Source: Anaerolineae bacterium CG2_30_57_67 (GTDB lineage Bacteria; Chloroflexota; Anaerolineae; Anaerolineales; Villigracilaceae). From it: 64,000 nt of DNA. Made by a program: the position numbers and the translations under genes. The stretch is from the NCBI GenBank assembly GCA_001872455.1, contig MNXJ01000003.1, forward strand, positions 35,078 to 99,077, given 5' to 3'. Shown here one piece after another: positions 59,578 through 64,000 of the stretch (positions within the stretch are counted from its first letter, which is position 1; every line of letters begins with the position of its first letter). The notes beneath the pieces are model-generated. The model was not told where the DNA came from. It saw only the letters and a program-made list of their open reading frames with translations, and did not search any database.

Positions 59578-60369
59578 ATGCTGACCATCAACAATATCGA
59601 AGTCATTTACAGCGATGTCATCCTTGTTCTCAAAGGAATGTCAATGCGCGTTCCGCAAGGGAAAATCACCGCCCTGCTCGGCTCCAACGGCGCGGGAAAA
59701 ACCACCACGCTCAAGGCCATCTCTGGCCTGCTCAAGCCCGAAGACGGCGAAGTCACCGATGGCGCGATTGAATTTATGGGCAAACCCATTCAGAATCAGG
59801 ATGCCGCCGACATTGTCCGCCAGGGAATTTTTCAGGTGATGGAAGGCCGCCGGGTGTTTGTTCACCTGACCGTGGAGGAGAATCTCGTCGCCGGCGGCTA
59901 CACCCGCAAAGAGTTGAATCTCTCGCGCGACATCGAAAAAGTCTACGAGTATTTCCCCCGTCTCAAAGAACGCCGCAACCAGACCGCCGGGCATCTTTCG
60001 GGCGGCGAACAGCAAATGCTGGCAATTGGCCGCGCGCTGATGGCAAAGCCCAATCTGATGATGCTTGACGAACCCTCGCTCGGCCTGGCGCCCCTGCTGG
60101 TGCGCGAAATTTTCCACATCATCAAGCGCATCAACGAAGAATCCGGCACGACCATTTTGCTGGTGGAGCAGAACGCCAACCTGGCGCTCGGCATCGCCGA
60201 CGAAGTCTACATCATGGAAAATGGCCGCATCGTGCTGGAAGGCCGCCCCGAAGACCTGCGCGAAAACGCCGACGTGCGTGAGTTCTACCTCGGCCTGACC
60301 GAAGTCGGACAGCGCAAATCGTACCGCGAAGTCAAACACTACAAACGCCGCAAACGCTGGCTGTCGTAG
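59578..60369 (+). CDS. Branched-chain amino acid-type ABC transporter ATP-binding protein (LivF-like)
   Basis: LLGSNGAGKTTTLKAISGLLKPEDGEV, HLSGGEQQMLAIGRALMAKPNLMMLDEPSLGLAPLLV. Confidence 0.94.
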   Translation: MLTINNIEVIYSDVILVLKGMSMRVPQGKITALLGSNGAGKTTTLKAISGLLKPEDGEVTDGAIEFMGKPIQNQDAADIVRQGIFQVMEGRRVFVHLTVEENLVAGGYTRKELNLSRDIEKVYEYFPRLKERRNQTAGHLSGGEQQMLAIGRALMAKPNLMMLDEPSLGLAPLLVREIFHIIKRINEESGTTILLVEQNANLALGIADEVYIMENGRIVLEGRPEDLRENADVREFYLGLTEVGQRKSYREVKHYKRRKRWLS

Positions 60370-60405
60370 GCTGGTCGCTGGTCGTTAGTCCGCTGGTCAT
60401 TCATC
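60370..60405. repeat. Imperfect 7-bp periodic tandem repeat
   Basis: gctggtc gctggtc gttagtc c gctggtc attcatc. Confidence 0.75.
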
Positions 60406-60418
60406 ATTCTGCCTTCCC

Positions 60419-61603
60419 ATGTCCCTTACCACCCTCCTTCCCCACCTCGCCGCGCACGCCCCAGGCTTTGCCCGCCGCCTGCAACAGGCCGGGCTGAAAG
60501 CCGAGGATTTGCGTTCCGCCGCCGACCTGGCCGCCCTGCCCGTCATCCGCAAAGATGATTTGGCGCAGATGCAAGCCGCCGACCCGCCCTTTGGCGGATT
60601 TTTGGCCTGCGCCCCCGGCGAGCTCAAACGCATCTTCCAATCGCCCGGCCCCATTTACGACCCCGAAGCGCGCACCCCCGACTACTGGCGCTGGAAGCCC
60701 GCCCTGCAGGCGGCTGGTTTTGCCCCCGGCGACGTGGTCATCAACTGCTTCGGCTACCATCTCACCCCCGCCGGAGCGATGTTTGAGGAAGGCCTGTGGG
60801 CGGCAGGCTGCGCCGTCATCCCCGGCGGCATCGGCAGCCAGGAAGCGCAAGCCCGCCTGATTGCAGACCTGAACGTCACCGGCTACGTCGGCCTGCCTTC
60901 CTATCTCAAAGCCCTCCTGGAAAAATCGGAACAGATTGGCCTGACCTGTCCCATCCAAAAGGCCTTCTTCACCGCCGAACCGCTGCCGCCCTCCCTGCGC
61001 GCCTGGCTCAACCAGCGCGGCGTCAAAATTGCCCGCCAGGGCTACGGCACAGCAGAATGTGGCAACCTGGGCTTTGAATGCGAGCGCGAAAACGGCTGGC
61101 ACATTCCCCCCGAAATCATTCTGCAAATTTGCGACATCAACACCGGCCAGCCTTTGCCGGATGGAGAAAGCGGAGAGATTGTCGTCACCCTGATGAATCC
61201 CGACTACGCCCTGGTGCGATTCGGCACCGGCGATCTGTCGGCTTACGCCACGGAGGCCTGCTCCTGTACTTTGAATACCCCCCGGCTGATGGGTTGGCAG
61301 GGACGCATCGGCGACGCCGTCAAAGTGCGCGGCATGTTCCTGCATCCGCGTCAACTACGCGAAGTGATGTCCCGTTTCAGCGGACAAATTTCCGTCTGGC
61401 AGGCAGTCGTCACCCGCCAGGAACACCGCGACTTTCTCAGCCTGCAGGTCGAACTGGCTCCCAGCGTTTCTGCCACGCTGACAGAATCCATCGCCAAAAG
61501 CACCCACGAAGCCCTCAAATTCCAAATTAGAGTGGAAAGCATCGCCCCCGGCACGCTTCCACCTGATGCCGCACCCATCCGTGATGAGCGTACTTGGGAA
61601 TAA
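60419..61603 (+). CDS. Phenylacetate--CoA ligase-like (PaaK-type) adenylate-forming enzyme
   Basis: LAALPVIRKDDLAQMQ, VINCFGYHLTPAGAMFEEGLWAAGCAVIPGG, QGYGTAECGNLGFECERENGWHIPPEIILQICD, FLHPRQLREVMSRF. Confidence 0.87.
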   Translation: MSLTTLLPHLAAHAPGFARRLQQAGLKAEDLRSAADLAALPVIRKDDLAQMQAADPPFGGFLACAPGELKRIFQSPGPIYDPEARTPDYWRWKPALQAAGFAPGDVVINCFGYHLTPAGAMFEEGLWAAGCAVIPGGIGSQEAQARLIADLNVTGYVGLPSYLKALLEKSEQIGLTCPIQKAFFTAEPLPPSLRAWLNQRGVKIARQGYGTAECGNLGFECERENGWHIPPEIILQICDINTGQPLPDGESGEIVVTLMNPDYALVRFGTGDLSAYATEACSCTLNTPRLMGWQGRIGDAVKVRGMFLHPRQLREVMSRFSGQISVWQAVVTRQEHRDFLSLQVELAPSVSATLTESIAKSTHEALKFQIRVESIAPGTLPPDAAPIRDERTWE

Positions 61604-61671
61604 GGCGGGTCATGTTTCAAACTGGGCGTAAAGCAAAGCAGGACACGCCTCAACCAGGCTGTGTCCGCAGA

Positions 61672-63713
61672 CTATGGCATCAGTATTAGGGTATGCTGGG
61701 TGGCGTCTTCAATCGCTGTTGGGCTAAAGGGCAGGGCGTGATAACCCGCAATCAGCCAGGATTGAATCTGATTGTCGTAAAACGGGCTAAAAGGCTGGCC
61801 GGATTCTCCACGGGGATAATCGAAATCGAAGCATCCCAGTTACCGGGGTCACTGATGATGCGGTAGGCTGGACCAAGCCCCATGGCGTAGGCCTTATCGG
61901 GGTAGTACGCGCCGCTGTTGACGGTGTTCCAGTTACCGCCGACCGGGTACGGGCCGCGGTTGAAGAGCGGGCGCAGCACAGCCACGCTTCCCAGCGGGTG
62001 TGAAAGCGTAAAGGTGTGAATTTTTCCCCAGGCCCACCTGCTCTGGTCGGTTCCCAGTTCCTTCACCGTCGCTGCCAGTGCGGCGTTGAGCGTCTCGGCG
62101 CGTTTGCCATCCCACCAGGCGTTGTTGCGGTCGTCGAGTAAATTCTGCAGGAACATGAACGGGTAGCCTGCCAGTGTCAGATAGGCCTCCGCTCCGGCAG
62201 AATCCAGTTCTGGCGTCAGTGCCAGGCGGATGAGCTGCCGCTGGGCCAGCTCGCTGACCGAAGCGGCAGCGCTTTCCGGCGACATGACTCCGTCCCAATT
62301 CTTCAGCAAATCAAGCGCCGCTCGTTCGGCATCGGTTTGGGGGCTGGCTTCGGCCACGAGCGCGCGCGCCACTTGCAGGTTAATGTCGCTGTACCAGCTG
62401 GCCTGCAGGTTGGCAAAATCATCAGCACGTAACTTTTTGCCGGTGCGAATGGTCTCGCTGATGAGCGCAACGCGGTAAGGCGGCTGAAAATAATGCGAAA
62501 GAAAATACGGGTAGTCTTTCCCCGTCGGGCGATTATTGGCCGAAGCGAAAAAATCTCCGCTGGGATTGACCGCGGAGGGCAGTTGTTCGAACGGGATGAA
62601 ACTTAGCCACTCGTGCGCCCCGTCCGCGCCGGAAACGGGCAACAGGCCATAGACATCGTTGCTGGCCCGAACCGGCACCGCGCCCGACATCTGATAGCCG
62701 ATGTTGCCATCCACGTCAGCATAAACGAAATTCATGCCCGGCAATTGCCACAGCGCCGTCGCCGCACGGAACTCGTCCCAGTTTTTGGCCTGATCAAGAC
62801 CGAGAATGGCCTGCGCCAGCGGACGCCCCTGGTCGAGACCAGTCCAACGCAATGCCAGCGCCTGGCTTGCGTCAGGCGCCGCGTCGCTGATGAGCGGCCC
62901 ATGCTGTGTGGCACGCACCTTCAGCGTGACCGGCACGCCGTCTTTGACGTTGATGATTTCCTCGCGGAGGGTCAGGTCTTTCCACTCGCCCATGAATTGA
63001 TATTGCGTCCCGGCAGGGTTGAGTGTCTCAATAAAAAGGTCCTGCACATCTGGACGGGCGTTGGTGACCGCCCAGGCCAGGCGGGCGTTGTGACCAATTT
63101 CAACGCCGGGCAGGCCGGGCAGCGACCCGCCGACGACATCATACTGCCCGCCAGCGCTGTGCAGGCCGATTTCGTACCACAGCGTCGGCATCGAAAGCCC
63201 CTGGTGCGGGTCGCCCGCCAGCAAGGGTTTTCCGGTGCGCGTATGCGCGCCGCCAACCACCCAGGCATTGCTGCCTTGGTCGGGTTTTGAAAGTGGCACG
63301 GCATTCATGTCGTGATTAAGCGCAAGCAGGGCGTCGGTAGTTTCGGGACGAAGGGCGGCGCGGTTGGCGTCGGGAATGACATCTGGGCCGGGATAATTTG
63401 GCAGGATGCTGATGGTTTTTTTCCAGGGCAGCGTTGCAGTCAGTTTGCTGATGACCAATTCGTCCTGATAGTTGTTGCTCAGTCCCCAGGCGACGAGTTT
63501 TCCAAAAACGAGCGAGTCAATTGGCGTCCAGGGCTGGGGTTTTATCCCTAAAATTTTGAACTCCAGTGGCAGGTTGTCACCGGCTTGCGCCAGAAAAGCG
63601 TTGACGCCGTCAGCGTAGGCTTGCAAGATGGCCTGCGTTCCAGCGTCCAGCGTTTGCCAGTCAGCCTCGGCAGATTGGGTCATGCCAAGAATGCGCATGA
63701 AGGTATCATTTTT
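61672..63713 (-). pseudogene. Penicillin acylase family protein, 5'-truncated by IS1-like insertion and frameshifted near the 3' end
   Basis: ORF 61752..63725 encodes AYADGVNAFLAQAG, DQGSNAWVVGGAHTRTGKPLLAGDPHQGLSMPTLWYEIGLHSAGG, GNWNTVNSGAYYPD. The N-terminal portion before NDTFMRILGMTQSAEADW is missing at the IS edge. After a one-base shift at gggg 61812-61815 the canonical-looking tail RGESGQPFSPFYDNQIQSWLIAGYHALPFSPTAIEDATQHTLILMP* is read to 61672. Confidence 0.85.
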
Positions 63714-64000
63714 GGTAGTGGTCAAGTAGCAAGTGATGCTTTGGCAAGATTGTAGCGGACGACATACAGTCGAGTAACCAATTCATGGTAGATATCGGAT
63801 TTTGAAAACGATAAAGTCTTGCGTACATAGCGAGCATTCGATTGCCGCAATGTATTGTTCCAACGTTCCATGTGACTGGTCTCTCCAGTTTCTTTGCCAA
63901 CACTCCGATGGGTTTCTTTTGGAAAAACTTTTTCGTAGGCATCCCAAAAATCACTAAAAGTGTAGCAGGCTTTATACTCATCAGGAATCAACGCCCATAG
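63714..64000 (-). mobile_element. IS1-family-like insertion sequence, one end inside window
   Basis: Terminal sequence ggtagtggtcaagtagcaagtgatg at 63714 abuts the broken acylase; transposase reading frame runs off the window end. Confidence 0.75.
63722..64000 (-). CDS. IS1-family-like transposase, C-terminal part (partial)
   Basis: LWALIPDEYKACYTFSDFWDAYEKVFPKETHRSVGKETGETSHMERWNNTLRQSNARYVRKTLSFSKSDIYHELVTRLYVVRYNLAKASLAT; the ERxNxxLRQxxARxxRKxLSFSKS block resembles IS1 InsB. Confidence 0.82.
   Translation of the reverse strand, partial: LWALIPDEYKACYTFSDFWDAYEKVFPKETHRSVGKETGETSHMERWNNTLRQSNARYVRKTLSFSKSDIYHELVTRLYVVRYNLAKASLAT

Overview
This 64 kb window is GC-rich bacterial chromosome. 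The gene style suggests Chloroflexota/Anaerolineae (many Pro/Thr-linker lipoproteins, repeated M42 peptidases, GAF histidine kinases), but taxonomy is inference only. Most of it is housekeeping: dnaK, metK behind an S-box/SAM-I riboswitch, an inositol-phosphate synthase-like gene, tgt, ftsK/spoIIIE, uvrB, rarA, deoC, lepB, sbcC-like, serS, fhs, one tRNA-Glu(TTC), and a complete tmRNA whose tag peptide can be read as ANRTSYAAMPLAA. A branched-chain amino-acid-type ABC transporter cluster (53.3-61.6 kb) is interleaved with acyl-CoA ligase genes. The less ordinary items are: (i) a response-regulator/MinD-like fusion, a sirtuin and a GAF histidine kinase packed as one operon; (ii) an MNT/HEPN toxin-antitoxin pair set inside a run of three M42 peptidase paralogs; (iii) a YgiT/MqsA-type zinc-finger gene directly upstream of an unrecognised gene; (iv) a penicillin-acylase gene cut at its 5' side by an IS1-like element and also carrying a one-base homopolymer frameshift near its 3' end, where the missing C-terminus is readable in the next frame; (v) several families of short palindromes and 7/8/9-bp periodic repeats in spacers, two of which overlap coding sequence. 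I did not find a CRISPR array, phage or obvious defence island. No single element can be called a new system from sequence alone.
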